From: Bacteroidia bacterium
GTDB taxonomy: Bacteria > Bacteroidota > Bacteroidia > SXHM01
DNA length: 64,000 nucleotides
NCBI GenBank assembly: GCA_022072225.1
Contig: JAJVIC010000002.1
Span: 265,876-329,875 of the forward strand
Direction of reading: 5' to 3'
Part shown: positions 46,201 through 53,591 of the stretch, in pieces
Position numbering within the stretch: position 1 is the stretch's first letter
Layout of the letters: every line of letters starts with the position of its first letter
The notes under the pieces: generated by a model
What the model was told of the DNA's origin: nothing
The model's database searches: none
Seen by the model: the letters and a program-made list of their open reading frames with translations, nothing else
Translations under genes and position numbers: made by a program

Positions 46201-47432
46201 CTGACTTCAGCGATGTTGCCTTCGGCAGCGTTGAATCATGGACTTATAACTTTGATGATAACGGTATCATCACCAACAATTCTAATCCGCTTTATACCTT
46301 TTCTACGTACGGTGTTTTTGATGTTAACCTGGAAGTGGCCTCCGACTTTGGCTGCATAACCGATACCGTTATTCCCGTAACCGTTTATCCCGTTGCAACT
46401 GCTGATTTCTCGGCTGCTCCCGTTTGTTTGGGTTCCACAACTTCTTTTATTGATGAAAGCACTATTCCGCAGGACAACATTGTTCAGTGGGACTGGAGCT
46501 TTAACGATGGCGGAACTTCTACCTTGCAGAATGCTTTCCATACTTATGCCAACTCCGGCTTGTTTAATGTAAACCTCACCGTTACTTCCAACAATGGCTG
46601 CATAAGCGATACTATTATTGAAATTGAAGTGTATCCCGCTCCCGATGTTGATTTCAATGCCGATGTGGTGGAAGGCTGTCAGCCATTGCCGGTTCAGTTC
46701 ACGGATTTATCATTGGTAAATCCCGGCTACATCATTAACTGGTGGTTCTGGGATTTCGGTGACGGCAATTCGTCCTCTGCTCAAAATCCTTTGCATGTTT
46801 ACGATACGGCAGGAGTGTTTGATGTTACCTTACAGGCAAAAACCTCTAATGGCTGCACTGTAGTCTTTACCGACACCGCCATGATAACCGTGCATCCAAA
46901 GCCAGTAGCTGCATTTGTAGCAACACCCAATCGGGTTGAAATAATTTACCCACGTATTGAGATTGAAGACCTGTCGTCAGGCGCATCATTGTGGCAATAC
47001 GATTTTGGTGACAGCACCAGTTCACCTTTACAGCAACCTGTTCATGTGTACGACAGCATTGGCATGTATGAAATCCGTCAGATTGTTGCCACAGACTTTG
47101 GTTGCAAAGACACAGCTTTCTTTACCGTTTATGTTGAACCGAGCTTCACGTTTTATATTCCAAACGCTTTCAGTCCTAATGCCGATGGCAACAACGATTA
47201 TTTCTTCGGTTCAGGTATTGGAATTACCAGTTATGAGATGCGAATTTTTAACCGTTGGGGCGAAGAAGTATTTGCCTCTTTTGAAGAAAGCGAAAAATGG
47301 GATGGAACACTTCGCAGCGGCAAATTAGCAATGCAGGATGTATATGTTTACACCTTTACGGTGCGCGATATTTACACCGAAAAACATACCTTTCGCGGTA
47401 AGGTTACGCTGCTCAGAGGAGAGCCTCAATAG
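43260..47432 (+). CDS. giant surface protein: FG-GAP-like propeller, PKD repeats, T9SS type B (gliding-type) sorting domain
   Basis: 1390 residues. Signal peptide begins at a TTG (MLRIRLSRIFILGSCLLLPA in translation); no ATG is available. Just after cleavage comes a calcium-binding type loop (DDDNDGFTDCYDSDC). Residues about 80-450 hold VCBS/FG-GAP-like repeats (VGDVDNDGTPEVIAHS, VADTDNDGFGEIYVID, ADMDMDGLLDVVV). From about 690 to 1290 there are seven PKD domains with WDWNFGDNS and WQWDFNDGTTS type motifs. The last 90 residues are the CHU_C/type B sorting domain: FYIPNAFSPNADGNNDYFF, IFNRWGEEVF, W-DGT and YVYTFTVRDI. Secreted by T9SS; probably an adhesin. Codons are unusually C-rich at third positions in the first half. 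Confidence 0.88.
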   Translation: MLRIRLSRIFILGSCLLLPATLFAQELCNNGLDDDNDGFTDCYDSDCAQQANCNGFFYGYPVYHCDMQPPVGTFGLALEWQSALSVSTRSTAFVGDVDNDGTPEVIAHSLNANQLYILNGTTGAVEVTINCPAISDYSDAITVADTDNDGFGEIYVIDANNFLRCFEHTGAAKAGFTPPNTGEFEGSPGISDFNADNNPEVYFGNRIYHSQTGALIASGGAGSKGVNPAAVAWHSVAGDVLPAVPGLELVCGNTVYVVNIGASSVIPQPNNLGALPDGFTSLADMDMDGLLDVVVTSNGDVWCWNPVSGNQIGNTFIIPGTGTGGRPNIADYDNDGQPEIGVGGNNRYVVVDFNIGTSTFSQLWVNNTVDGSQMTTGSAFDFEGDGITEVVYRDENVLYVYDGATGAVKASIPCGSATRTEYPTVADVDGDGTANIICNCDAANQGGTGKVRVYSSAGIPWVDSRSVMNQHAYSVCNINDDLSVPILPQSNTAVPELNRFISQVPLYDRNWNPQFIPVPDLTITIDTVEVCNAQNYVDVTVTVCNIGSDNVDSIIPISFYDGNPLAGGTHIATGNFTSYPVDTPLCVTMTFPVNWSQTAFDLYAVVNDLGNAAPALAPECVYTECDSTNNMNTYYVEPYTMVTTMSGLDPDYCPVNIQVPLTGNPAGGTFSGPGVNGNNFNPSVAGEGVHDIVYTYMHGVCPFAISQEVTVFALPVVDFTANTVCAGSVTNFMDMSTVNNSFISLWDWNFGDNSAHTVDQNTSHIYNAGNVYNVTLTATSDEGCVNSAIEQVRVHVNPIADFTATNSCFNDTSTFTDNSSIPSGTIVDWTWSFGNGVFGYSQDTIYVYPAAATYTAGIQVTSDSGCVDTHTETVIVSHLPVAAFSFDDICLSDEADFIDESTILSGTIDQWQWDFNDGTTSTDPNPLPHSFPDWGAFDVTLIVTAGGFCSDTLTQMIAVYPMPEPIFSATTECLGTPTVFSDFSDVAFGSVESWTYNFDDNGIITNNSNPLYTFSTYGVFDVNLEVASDFGCITDTVIPVTVYPVATADFSAAPVCLGSTTSFIDESTIPQDNIVQWDWSFNDGGTSTLQNAFHTYANSGLFNVNLTVTSNNGCISDTIIEIEVYPAPDVDFNADVVEGCQPLPVQFTDLSLVNPGYIINWWFWDFGDGNSSSAQNPLHVYDTAGVFDVTLQAKTSNGCTVVFTDTAMITVHPKPVAAFVATPNRVEIIYPRIEIEDLSSGASLWQYDFGDSTSSPLQQPVHVYDSIGMYEIRQIVATDFGCKDTAFFTVYVEPSFTFYIPNAFSPNADGNNDYFFGSGIGITSYEMRIFNRWGEEVFASFEESEKWDGTLRSGKLAMQDVYVYTFTVRDIYTEKHTFRGKVTLLRGEPQ

Positions 47433-47538
47433 CACTGCAAATTTCATTCATCATTTGTTTTTAAAACTCTGTCGAATTTATTTTGATGCGAAAGTAATGT
47501 TGCCCTAAATTGTGCCTGCAATTAAATTAAGTAAGGAG

Positions 47539-48207
47539 ATGAATGAGGATGTAAAATTTGAAAAGAACGAGAAACGCCTGTTATGGCTTTTGGGATTGTT
47601 TGCAGTTGTTATTTTGGTATCGCAGGTATTGCAGTTTACTAACAGCCGCAACAACGAAAATGAATACCGCAAAATACTTGTTTCGCGCATGATAGTGGTG
47701 GAGACTTCTCAGAAAATTATGGTTGAAACTACTGCCATTCATCGTTCGTTGCTGAACTTGCTCATAGCCGCTAAACCCGGAGAGATTGAAAACTTCCGCG
47801 ATATTTCTGCTTCATTGTTTGCAGAAATGCAGCGCGAAATTGAAACAATTGATAAAAATATTTTCACCACAGCGCAATCGGATAAAAAGAAAGAACTGAC
47901 AGCCTTTATCAATGAGTATGAACAATCATGCAAACAGTTTCTCACCTTGCTTGAAACAGATAATGCTAAGGCTTTGGATTATAAAAATGCTTTTGTGCGG
48001 CCGGCTTTTGAAAAATGCCAGATGGCACAAACCGAATTAATAAACATTCTTAATAACGATTTACAGTCAGAAGGCGATAAACTTACTTCGGCATCTGCCA
48101 CCTCATCTGTTATTATTTTGCTGCTGGGTATTTCACCGTTTTTATTTTTTGTGCTTTACTTTTTGTTTCAGTCGTCACGCATTGTGTACTACGAATTTTT
48201 TTCCTGA
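47539..48207 (+). CDS. membrane protein with periplasmic four-helix sensor-like domain
   Basis: 222 residues from ATG 47539 (a GTG at 47512 would add nine). Two transmembrane segments (LLWLLGLFAVVILVSQVLQF and VIILLLGISPFLFFVLYFLF) bracket about 140 residues of heptad-rich helices, which resembles the ligand-binding four-helix bundle of chemoreceptors. There is no kinase, HAMP or output domain after the second helix. It may be a stand-alone sensor or a partner of the WD40 protein encoded 71 bp downstream. Function unknown. Confidence 0.65.
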   Translation: MNEDVKFEKNEKRLLWLLGLFAVVILVSQVLQFTNSRNNENEYRKILVSRMIVVETSQKIMVETTAIHRSLLNLLIAAKPGEIENFRDISASLFAEMQREIETIDKNIFTTAQSDKKKELTAFINEYEQSCKQFLTLLETDNAKALDYKNAFVRPAFEKCQMAQTELINILNNDLQSEGDKLTSASATSSVIILLLGISPFLFFVLYFLFQSSRIVYYEFFS

Positions 48208-48278
48208 TTAATTAACACTGTTTTTAAATAACGATGATTAATTTCGTCCCACGCAGATTTTAAAAATTACAGGAAACA

Positions 48279-49787
48279 GTGTCAGACAAGCGATTTACAA
48301 AAACCATTTTTTTTCTTGTTTTAGTTTTCCTTTCTTCTCTGGCATCGGCCCAGGAAGATACATTGGTAATAAAAAAATCTTTTCTAGGACACAAAGACGG
48401 GGTGGAGTGCATTACCGTTTCGCCAACCGGAAAATATTTTGCTACAGGTGGAAGTCAGGGTAATGTTATTTTGTGGGACACAACCGGCAGCCGTATTCGC
48501 GAATTTAAAGGACACAGCACCAAGGTAACACACATTGCTTTTGATAAAAGCGGTAATAAGATAGCGGCATCTTACGGTTATGGAGTGGTTTACATCTGGA
48601 GCACAACCACAGGCGATAAATACCGCAGCACTAATTTTCTGGTAAACAAAGGAACTCTTTCCGCAGCAATTAATTTTTCGGCATTTTCGTCAGATGGTGA
48701 ATACATTTATTATGGCGGAGGTACTTCTTATCTCTGTAAAGCATTGGTGAATAAACCCGACTCGCAGGCGGTGGTTTTACATGAATTCGGAACAAGCCCT
48801 ATTACCTGCGGCATGCAAACACCAGACCGCAAATACATTGCTTTCAGTGTTGATAATACGATTAAAATCATGGATACTAAGAGCGACCGCATCATCAAGG
48901 AAATAAAAATAGCCGAGTGTAAAATCAACTCCTTTTGTTTTACCAGTGATGGAAAGAAACTTGCCTTGTGGTGCGATGATGGCAAAATTAAAATTGTGGA
49001 TTACGGCTACGGAAAAGAAATACTTGGCTTTGATGCGGGAGGCGGTCCAAACTCTTTCAGCTATGTGGCTTTTTCAAAGGACGATAAGTTTTTAGTAAGC
49101 GGGGGAGAGCGCTTTAATGTAAATGTGTGGGATGTGGCAACCGGTGATAAGAAACATACTATTACTTATCACACTGGAAAAACGCTGGCTGTAAATTTTC
49201 TTACCGGCATGGAATTTAAACTGCTTACAGGCAGCTACGATAAGAAAATACATCAATGGGGTTTTGAGAAAAAACCTGAACAACCTGAAGAAGAAGATCC
49301 CAATAAAGCAGCGCAAGATCGTGTTGACCTTGGGCGAAAATTAGAAGCGCAGAAGAAATTTCAGGAACAGGAAGCTGCCAAACCTAAAAACACAGTGCCT
49401 GACGACCCCAGAATTTACAAAATGCCCAAGGAATGGATTGGTCGCAGGGTATTGCCTGTTGATTCAACTACTAATAAAATGACTTTCAGTAGCGGTAACC
49501 TTACTATCCGTGTGTGGGACGATAAAATTCTGGATGGCGATATTGTTTCTATTTATGTAAACGACAGTTGTGTAGTTTGCAATTACGAACTGAAAGCAAA
49601 TCCCAAAGAAGTAAAAATGAGCTTTGAAAAAGGTACAGTGTGTTATATTTTGTTACACGCCCATAATCTTGGAACTATTCCGCCTAATACCGCCAATGTA
49701 TCGGTAACGGATGGCATTACACAAAGCAAGATTGAATTAAAGAGCACTATGTATGAGAGTGCAGTGGCGAAGATTGTGATTAAATAG
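48279..49787 (+). CDS. exported WD40-repeat protein
   Basis: 502 residues, GTG start at 48279 preceded by AGGAAACA. Signal peptide, then about seven WD40 repeats (KSFLGHKDGVECITVSPTG, GNVILWDTTG, EFKGHSTKVTHIAFDKSG, NVWDVATGDKKHTI, HQWGF), forming a beta-propeller. After an acidic/lysine-rich linker the C-terminal 110 residues form a beta domain (RVWDDKILDGDIVSIYVND, VCYILLHAHNLGTIPPNT) that recurs in Bacteroidota surface proteins. It is probably a periplasmic scaffold. Confidence 0.82.
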   Translation: MSDKRFTKTIFFLVLVFLSSLASAQEDTLVIKKSFLGHKDGVECITVSPTGKYFATGGSQGNVILWDTTGSRIREFKGHSTKVTHIAFDKSGNKIAASYGYGVVYIWSTTTGDKYRSTNFLVNKGTLSAAINFSAFSSDGEYIYYGGGTSYLCKALVNKPDSQAVVLHEFGTSPITCGMQTPDRKYIAFSVDNTIKIMDTKSDRIIKEIKIAECKINSFCFTSDGKKLALWCDDGKIKIVDYGYGKEILGFDAGGGPNSFSYVAFSKDDKFLVSGGERFNVNVWDVATGDKKHTITYHTGKTLAVNFLTGMEFKLLTGSYDKKIHQWGFEKKPEQPEEEDPNKAAQDRVDLGRKLEAQKKFQEQEAAKPKNTVPDDPRIYKMPKEWIGRRVLPVDSTTNKMTFSSGNLTIRVWDDKILDGDIVSIYVNDSCVVCNYELKANPKEVKMSFEKGTVCYILLHAHNLGTIPPNTANVSVTDGITQSKIELKSTMYESAVAKIVIK

Positions 49788-49789
49788 TA

Positions 49790-49906
49790 GCCCCCTCTAA
49801 ATCTCCCCCAAAGGGGGAGATTTTCAAACGCACAGTCCTGTTGGATGTTAAAGAGGTTAGCACGTGCGGTGGCAAAAGCCCTCCCTTTGGGAGGGTTTGG
49901 GTCGGT
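49790..49906. repeat. REPIN-like pair of inverted hairpins
   Basis: Left hairpin AAATCTCCCCC-AAA-GGGGGAGATTT and right hairpin CCCTCCC-TTT-GGGAGGG lie about 60 bp apart in opposite sense, between the convergent WD40 and inositol-phosphatase genes. This is the layout of a REP doublet (REPIN). The right hairpin could also serve as terminator for either gene. Confidence 0.6.
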
Positions 49907-49909
49907 GAT

Positions 49910-50791
49910 CTATTTCATAAACTCTTTCACCGTTTCCTGTAATTCCTGAAATACCAGCGCATTTGCTGCTACAATCTCTTTCCCGAACAGGTAATTATCT
50001 CCGCCTGAGAAGTCGGCAACTTTGCCGCCTGCGCGCTCTACTAAAAATGCTCCGGCTGCTACATCCCAAGGGGCAAGGCTGTATTCGTAAAAGCCATCGA
50101 AGCGGCCGCAGGCTAAATACGCTAAATCAGTAGCCGCAGAGCCGGGACGTCTTAACCCATGTGAGTATTGCATAAAATGGCGGAAGAGTTTGAGGTATTC
50201 GTCCATCTTGCCGTAATCATAATAAGGAAAGCCGGTACCTAATAAGGAGTCTTTCAGAGTTGGAGTATCTGATACGGTGATTTTGTTGCCGTTCATATAA
50301 GCATCGCTGTCTTTCCAGGCGTAGAAAAGTTCGTCCTGGTTTATTTCGTAAACGACACCTAACACCACCCCACAGTTCAGCCCCCCCACCCCCCGAAGGG
50401 GGGATTTATCAGCCCACTTGCCTTCAACGGATAGTGCGTTGGAGCCCCCCCCTTCGGGGGGCAGGGGGGCTGTAAGTGCTATACTAATGGCATAGCACGG
50501 AAAACCATGAATAAAGTTAGTGGTGCCATCCAGCGGGTCAATAATCCAGTTGTAACGCTCGCCTTTTTTGTCTGATGTGCCTTCTTCGGCTATAAAGCCG
50601 GCTTCAGGTAAAAGGGTTGAGAGGGCAGTTACTAATTTTTGTTCTGAGGTTTTGTCCACATACGACACAAAGTTATTGTGACCCTTTACCTCAACGGTAG
50701 AGGTTTTAAAGCGTTTGCCCTCTTCTTTTATAAATGCTCCGGTTTCTTTGGCAAGGGTGCAGACCTGAGTGCAGAGGTGTTGGTAGTTCAT
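49910..50791 (-). CDS. inositol monophosphatase family protein with in-frame palindromic insertion
   Basis: 293 residues from ATG 50791. Family motifs are complete: metal-binding glutamate in GFIAEEGT, WIIDPLDGTTNFIHGFP with the two catalytic aspartates, and WDVAAGAFLVERAGGKV. It should hydrolyse a phosphate monoester such as inositol-1-phosphate in the cytosol; similarity to SuhB is the usual annotation. After SIAL the chain carries about 32 extra residues (PPEGGGSNALSVEG, KWADKSPLRGVGG) that are absent in the family and are encoded by a GC-rich palindromic element (50378-50472). The reading frame is kept, and the insertion lies in a surface loop before VVLGVVY, so the enzyme may still work. 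Confidence 0.85.
   Translation of the reverse strand: MNYQHLCTQVCTLAKETGAFIKEEGKRFKTSTVEVKGHNNFVSYVDKTSEQKLVTALSTLLPEAGFIAEEGTSDKKGERYNWIIDPLDGTTNFIHGFPCYAISIALTAPLPPEGGGSNALSVEGKWADKSPLRGVGGLNCGVVLGVVYEINQDELFYAWKDSDAYMNGNKITVSDTPTLKDSLLGTGFPYYDYGKMDEYLKLFRHFMQYSHGLRRPGSAATDLAYLACGRFDGFYEYSLAPWDVAAGAFLVERAGGKVADFSGGDNYLFGKEIVAANALVFQELQETVKEFMK
50378..50472. mobile_element. REPIN-like palindromic element inserted in a coding sequence
   Basis: 95 bp bounded by CAGCCCCCC and GGGGGGCTG. Each end is itself a hairpin (CCCCCC-GAA-GGGGGG and CCCCCC-TT-CGGGGGG), so the element is a REP doublet in inverted orientation. Its wording recurs as a fragment at 52514-52542. It sits in frame inside the inositol-monophosphatase gene. 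Elements of this type are moved by RAYT transposases in other bacteria; no RAYT gene is in the window. Confidence 0.8.
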
Positions 50792-50798
50792 GGTTTTT

Positions 50799-51152
50799 TC
50801 AGGCAGCAAGTAAAATATCAGCCGGTATGCCAAATTGTTGATGCAGGGTGCGCATTACTTCTGCTGATAGCGGTTTCTTCTTATTAAGCAATTGCGAAAC
50901 ATAGCTTTTACTTCCAAGCATGGGTTCAAGGTCTTTGTTTTTAAGTCCTTGTTCGTGCATAATTATTTTGAGTGTGTCAATGGCATCGGGCAGGGGAACG
51001 CTGTGGTGGCGGTCTTCATAATCTTTGATAACAAGCAACAGCAGCCCAAGTTCTTCGCCTTCGGGTGTATTGGGTTTTGCATTAAAAATTTCATCGGCAC
51101 GTTTAAGTGCGCTGTTGTATTCACGTTCGCTGGTTATTACTTTTATTTTCAT
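50799..51152 (-). CDS. higA: HigA-type antitoxin
   Basis: 117 residues. The C-terminal helix-turn-helix is clear: IIMHEQGLKNKDLEPMLGSKSYVSQLLNKKKPLSAEVMRTL. The N-terminal half (EEYNSALKRADEIFNAKPNTPEGEELGLL) is the dimerisation region typical of HigA of the GraA/YgjM kind. It binds its operator and neutralises HigB. Its start overlaps the higB stop by 4 bp, in the inverted toxin-first order characteristic of higBA. Confidence 0.88.
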   Translation of the reverse strand: MKIKVITSEREYNSALKRADEIFNAKPNTPEGEELGLLLLVIKDYEDRHHSVPLPDAIDTLKIIMHEQGLKNKDLEPMLGSKSYVSQLLNKKKPLSAEVMRTLHQQFGIPADILLAA

Positions 51153-51466
51153 TTTGTTTTCTTTTTATGTTGCACCTGTTCTACATTTATTTTGTCGTAT
51201 TCTTTATGAGTTCCAAACCATTTTACCTGTATGGCTTTGAATTTAAAATTTATCCTTACTACCAAACGGTATTTATTTCCTGCAATGTTAAATACCACTC
51301 TGTCGTCACCCACCAGACTTGCATTTGCCAAAGACTGTTTTAATTCATTGAAGTTTTTAAAGTCTGCTGCAAGCAACTCGTGATACCATTTTTGTAAGGC
51401 AACAGCGGCATCGGGATACTTTTTACAGTACTCGTTCAGTGTTCTTCTGGCAATGATGTTAAACAT
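51149..51466 (-). CDS. higB: HigB-type mRNA interferase toxin
   Basis: 105 residues: MFNIIARRTLNEYCKKYPDA, AVALQKWYHELLAADFKNFNELKQ, SLVGDDRVVFNIAGNKYRLVVRINF and VKWFGTHKEYDKINVE are the family blocks of RelE-like HigB, a ribosome-dependent mRNA nuclease. It precedes higA and overlaps it by 4 bp. Confidence 0.92.
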   Translation of the reverse strand: MFNIIARRTLNEYCKKYPDAAVALQKWYHELLAADFKNFNELKQSLANASLVGDDRVVFNIAGNKYRLVVRINFKFKAIQVKWFGTHKEYDKINVEQVQHKKKTK

Positions 51467-51514
51467 AAGGCAAAGATAAAATGTTTACTTATAGTAAACA
51501 ATACGGGGTAAATT

Positions 51515-51545
51515 TTTTTACCGCTAAGGCGCTAAGGCGCGATTT
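51515..51545. repeat. short repeat of the 'accgctaaggcgctaaggcgc' kind
   Basis: GCTAAGGC occurs twice in succession (GCGCTAAGGCGC core) between higB and the leader region. It is one of the common simple repeats of environmental Bacteroidota; its complement wording ('gtgccttagtgg') appears at 53600. Confidence 0.45.
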
Positions 51546-51547
51546 TC

Positions 51548-51577
51548 TTTGTTATTCTAAAAACTTTTTTACATTTG
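51548..51577 (+). promoter_or_regulatory. complete promoter of the leader peptide (TTTG-N18-TACATTTG)
   Basis: A -33 element TTTG (51548-51551) and a -7 element TACATTTG (51570-51577) with an 18-bp spacer, an almost ideal Bacteroidota promoter. Transcription would begin near 51584, 14 nt before the leader ATG. Confidence 0.6.
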
Positions 51578-51597
51578 CTACCACCCAACCAATAGCA

Positions 51598-51684
51598 ATG
51601 CAACTGAACATCTGTAATACACCTTCTGAAAGCCGCGTGGCTGTAGACACACACACACACACACACACACGTGTGACCTATTAA
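51598..51684 (+). CDS. candidate His/Thr-rich leader peptide (attenuator)
   Basis: 28 residues starting MQLNICNTPSESRVAVD and ending in alternating Thr-His (THTHTHT) then RVTY and a stop. The Thr-His run comes from an AC dinucleotide microsatellite (51647-51670). It lies behind a strong promoter and is followed after 27 bp by an intrinsic terminator, the layout of a histidine (or threonine) operon attenuator. However, no his or thr gene follows; the next gene is a DUF4468 protein. Confidence 0.45.
   Translation: MQLNICNTPSESRVAVDTHTHTHTRVTY
51647..51670. repeat. (AC)12 dinucleotide microsatellite
   Basis: About twelve AC repeats ending in CACACGTGTG, which can also fold back. It encodes the Thr-His run of the candidate leader peptide, and its length could vary by slippage. 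Confidence 0.85.
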
Positions 51685-51708
51685 CTAATTTTTTAAACTT
51701 AATTTATA

Positions 51709-51745
51709 AAAAGACAGTTGTGCGAAGCGCAACTGTCTTTTTATT
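51709..51745 (+). terminator. terminator / attenuator hairpin
   Basis: A 13-bp stem AAGACAGTTGTGC / GCGCAACTGTCTT (one G-T pair) with GAA loop, preceded by A5 and followed by TTTTATTTT. The CAGTTG arm can alternatively pair with CAACTG at 51601-51606 at the start of the leader reading frame, a possible antiterminator. It overlaps the only usable start codon (GTG 51720) of the next gene. Confidence 0.75.
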
Positions 51746-52298
51746 TTCTATGATTTTCATAGCAAGTAATAACATTGCTTATGCGCAGAAATCAAAGAAA
51801 GAAGATAAAAAAGCTGGAGAACAAAATGAAGCACCTCCTCGTGATTCAGTAACTGGTGATTTTAAATATCAGGAAGTAGTGCAACTTGATACCTCAATTA
51901 CAAAAGAAGAAATATTTAACAAAGCAAAGAACTTTCTTTTAAAAAGATATATATCAACGTCAGAGCTATTACAATTAGCAGACATTGATAAAGGTGAAAT
52001 TATTATTAAGGTATCTGATTTATATCCCGAAATTGGTAGGGCATGGATACAAGATAACAAGGTTGAGTATACTGTTACTATTGAAGTTAAAGAGGGCAAA
52101 TACAGATATACTTTTGATGATTTTATCCATAGGTATTTGATAGGTAAATACACCACTTTGGAAGTTCGACCTCTTGAAAAAACTTTTAATGTTTATGAGA
52201 AACAAATGTGGAAAGCTACCCATGAAACAGTATCCAAAACAATTATTGAATTAAAAGAAGCAATAGAACGAAAGTCTAAACCTGATGACGATTGGTAA
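51720..52298 (+). CDS. exported DUF4468-like protein
   Basis: 192 residues from GTG 51720, giving a signal peptide RSATVFLFSMIFIASNNIAY; starting at ATG 51750 would leave only an 11-residue stub. After a Lys/Glu-rich linker the core (YQEVVQLDTSITKEEIFNKA, KNFLLKRY, GEIIIKVSD, YTVTIEVKEGKYRYTFDDF) matches DUF4468, a TBP-like fold found in secreted Bacteroidota proteins. The GTG lies in the loop of a strong terminator hairpin (51709-51745), so expression would need read-through. Function unknown. Confidence 0.7.
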   Translation: MRSATVFLFSMIFIASNNIAYAQKSKKEDKKAGEQNEAPPRDSVTGDFKYQEVVQLDTSITKEEIFNKAKNFLLKRYISTSELLQLADIDKGEIIIKVSDLYPEIGRAWIQDNKVEYTVTIEVKEGKYRYTFDDFIHRYLIGKYTTLEVRPLEKTFNVYEKQMWKATHETVSKTIIELKEAIERKSKPDDDW

Positions 52299-52363
52299 TT
52301 AAGATTATAAACATAAAAACCGACCTTAGAACAAAGAATTTATAATCCATAAAAATAAAACCC

Positions 52364-52474
52364 ACCTTTCCGAAAGTTCAAAACTTTCGGAAAGGTTAAT
52401 CAACCCCCAGAATTCAACATCCCGATAGCATACGGGACTCAAATATCACAAATACCTACCCGACCATCATCGGG
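52364..52474. repeat. cluster of three hairpins
   Basis: A perfect 15-bp stem ACCTTTCCGAAAGTT with CAA loop (52364-52396), then CCCG-N8-CGGG (52421-52436), then CCCGA-N6-TCGGG (52459-52474). They fill the 258-bp spacer between the DUF4468 gene and the next gene, together with a REPIN fragment. Confidence 0.75.
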
Positions 52475-52513
52475 ACTAATTAACAAACCAGAAAACTAAC
52501 CCGAGCTCTTTTA

Positions 52514-52542
52514 TTCCCCCTTCGGGGGCTAGGGGGCTCCTA
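52514..52542. repeat. REP fragment (CCCCCTTCGGGGG)
   Basis: CCCCC-TT-CGGGGG followed by CTAGGGGGCTCC, the same wording as one end of the element inserted in the inositol-monophosphatase gene. It ends 15 bp before the ATG at 52557. Confidence 0.65.
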
Positions 52543-52556
52543 AAACCCCAAACAAC

Positions 52557-53291
52557 ATGGCATCAAACATCGAAACCGGTCACGGAGTAAACATCAGCAA
52601 CTTCAAACTCCTTTTAGATAAATGCGCGGTAGTCCCCAGCTACAACCCCAGCAATACCGACCTTACCGTAGCCAACATGACACTGCTCTGGCAATCTGCC
52701 GACAACGCCCACCAAACCCTTATCACCGCAGTAGCCCAGGCAAAAGACCCCATCAACCAGCGTGAGCTATTATTCAAGCCCCTTGATAAACTCGTTACCC
52801 GCACCCTCAACTTTTTTGAAAGCACCAAAGCCAATAAATCAGTAAAAAAAGATGCCAAAGGCCTGGCCGATAAAATCCGCGGCTTCAATACCAAAATACC
52901 CAAACTGCCCGATGGCACACCCGATCCCGCCCATGTCAGCCAGGCTCACCTCAGCTATGTGCAGAAGCAGCTTACCTTCAAACAACTCCTTGATTTATAT
53001 ACCAGCGACCCCCTCTATGCCCCCAACGAAGTAGAGGTAAACATTGCCACCCTGCAAACCCTGCACACGAACATGAAAAACGCCAACGATAATATTGGAA
53101 CCATTATAGCCCCCGTACAAAGCGCCCGCGTTACCCGCGACAATGCCCTCTACAAAGCCGATACCGGCATAGTAGATGTTGCCCTCGCCTGCAAAGACTA
53201 TATTATATCGCTTTTAGGCGCAAGAAAGCCCGAAACCAAGTTGTTTACCTCTATTAAGTTTACAAGACCGAGGAAGAAAAGTAGTCAGTAG
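52557..53291 (+). CDS. uncharacterised helical protein adjacent to 21-bp array
   Basis: 244 residues, no signal peptide. It is helical throughout, with two related halves around SYNPSNTDLTVANMTLL and YAPNEVEVNIATLQTLHTN (each a 'PxN...L..L...' motif followed by a long helix), and ends in a basic tail SIKFTRPRKKSS. I recall this repeat-like design in uncharacterised Bacteroidota proteins, unverified. Third codon positions are strikingly C-rich compared with neighbours. A twelve-unit 21-bp array begins 35 bp after the stop codon. Function unknown; the basic C terminus would suit nucleic acid binding, which is inference. Confidence 0.72.
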   Translation: MASNIETGHGVNISNFKLLLDKCAVVPSYNPSNTDLTVANMTLLWQSADNAHQTLITAVAQAKDPINQRELLFKPLDKLVTRTLNFFESTKANKSVKKDAKGLADKIRGFNTKIPKLPDGTPDPAHVSQAHLSYVQKQLTFKQLLDLYTSDPLYAPNEVEVNIATLQTLHTNMKNANDNIGTIIAPVQSARVTRDNALYKADTGIVDVALACKDYIISLLGARKPETKLFTSIKFTRPRKKSSQ

Positions 53292-53325
53292 TCCATAGTC
53301 CGTGGTCTATGGTCTATCGACTCCC

Positions 53326-53577
53326 CCCCTGCAAATGCTTCCTTTTGTGTGCAAATGGTTCCTTTTGCATGCAAACGCATCAATAAGTCATCCTGTTCCA
53401 TCAAAATCGCATCCTGTTCCATCAGGTTGTCATACTGCTGCATCAATAGCCAATCTCGCTGCATCAATAAAGCATTCTGCTCTGTCAACAAGGCATCCTG
53501 TTACATCAATACCCCGTCTCGCTGCATAAAACCCTCGCCCCGTTCCATCAAAATGCCATCCTCCTCCATCAAAAACC
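53326..53577. repeat. tandem array 4: twelve 21-bp units
   Basis: Units begin at 53326, 53347, 53368, 53389, 53410, 53431, 53452, 53473, 53494, 53515, 53536 and 53557, each exactly 21 bp (252 bp in total, the same length as array 1). The consensus of the later units is CATCCTG then TNCATCAA; the first three are TGCAAA-type variants. All three plus-strand frames are largely open because 21 is a multiple of 3, so no protein is implied. It follows the 244-residue gene. Confidence 0.92.
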
Positions 53578-53591
53578 TTAGTGCTTCTTCG

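Noticed and set aside
51481-51597. Upstream extension of the leader frame
   Set aside because: It lies before the promoter at 51548-51577, so only the part from ATG 51598 can be in the transcript.
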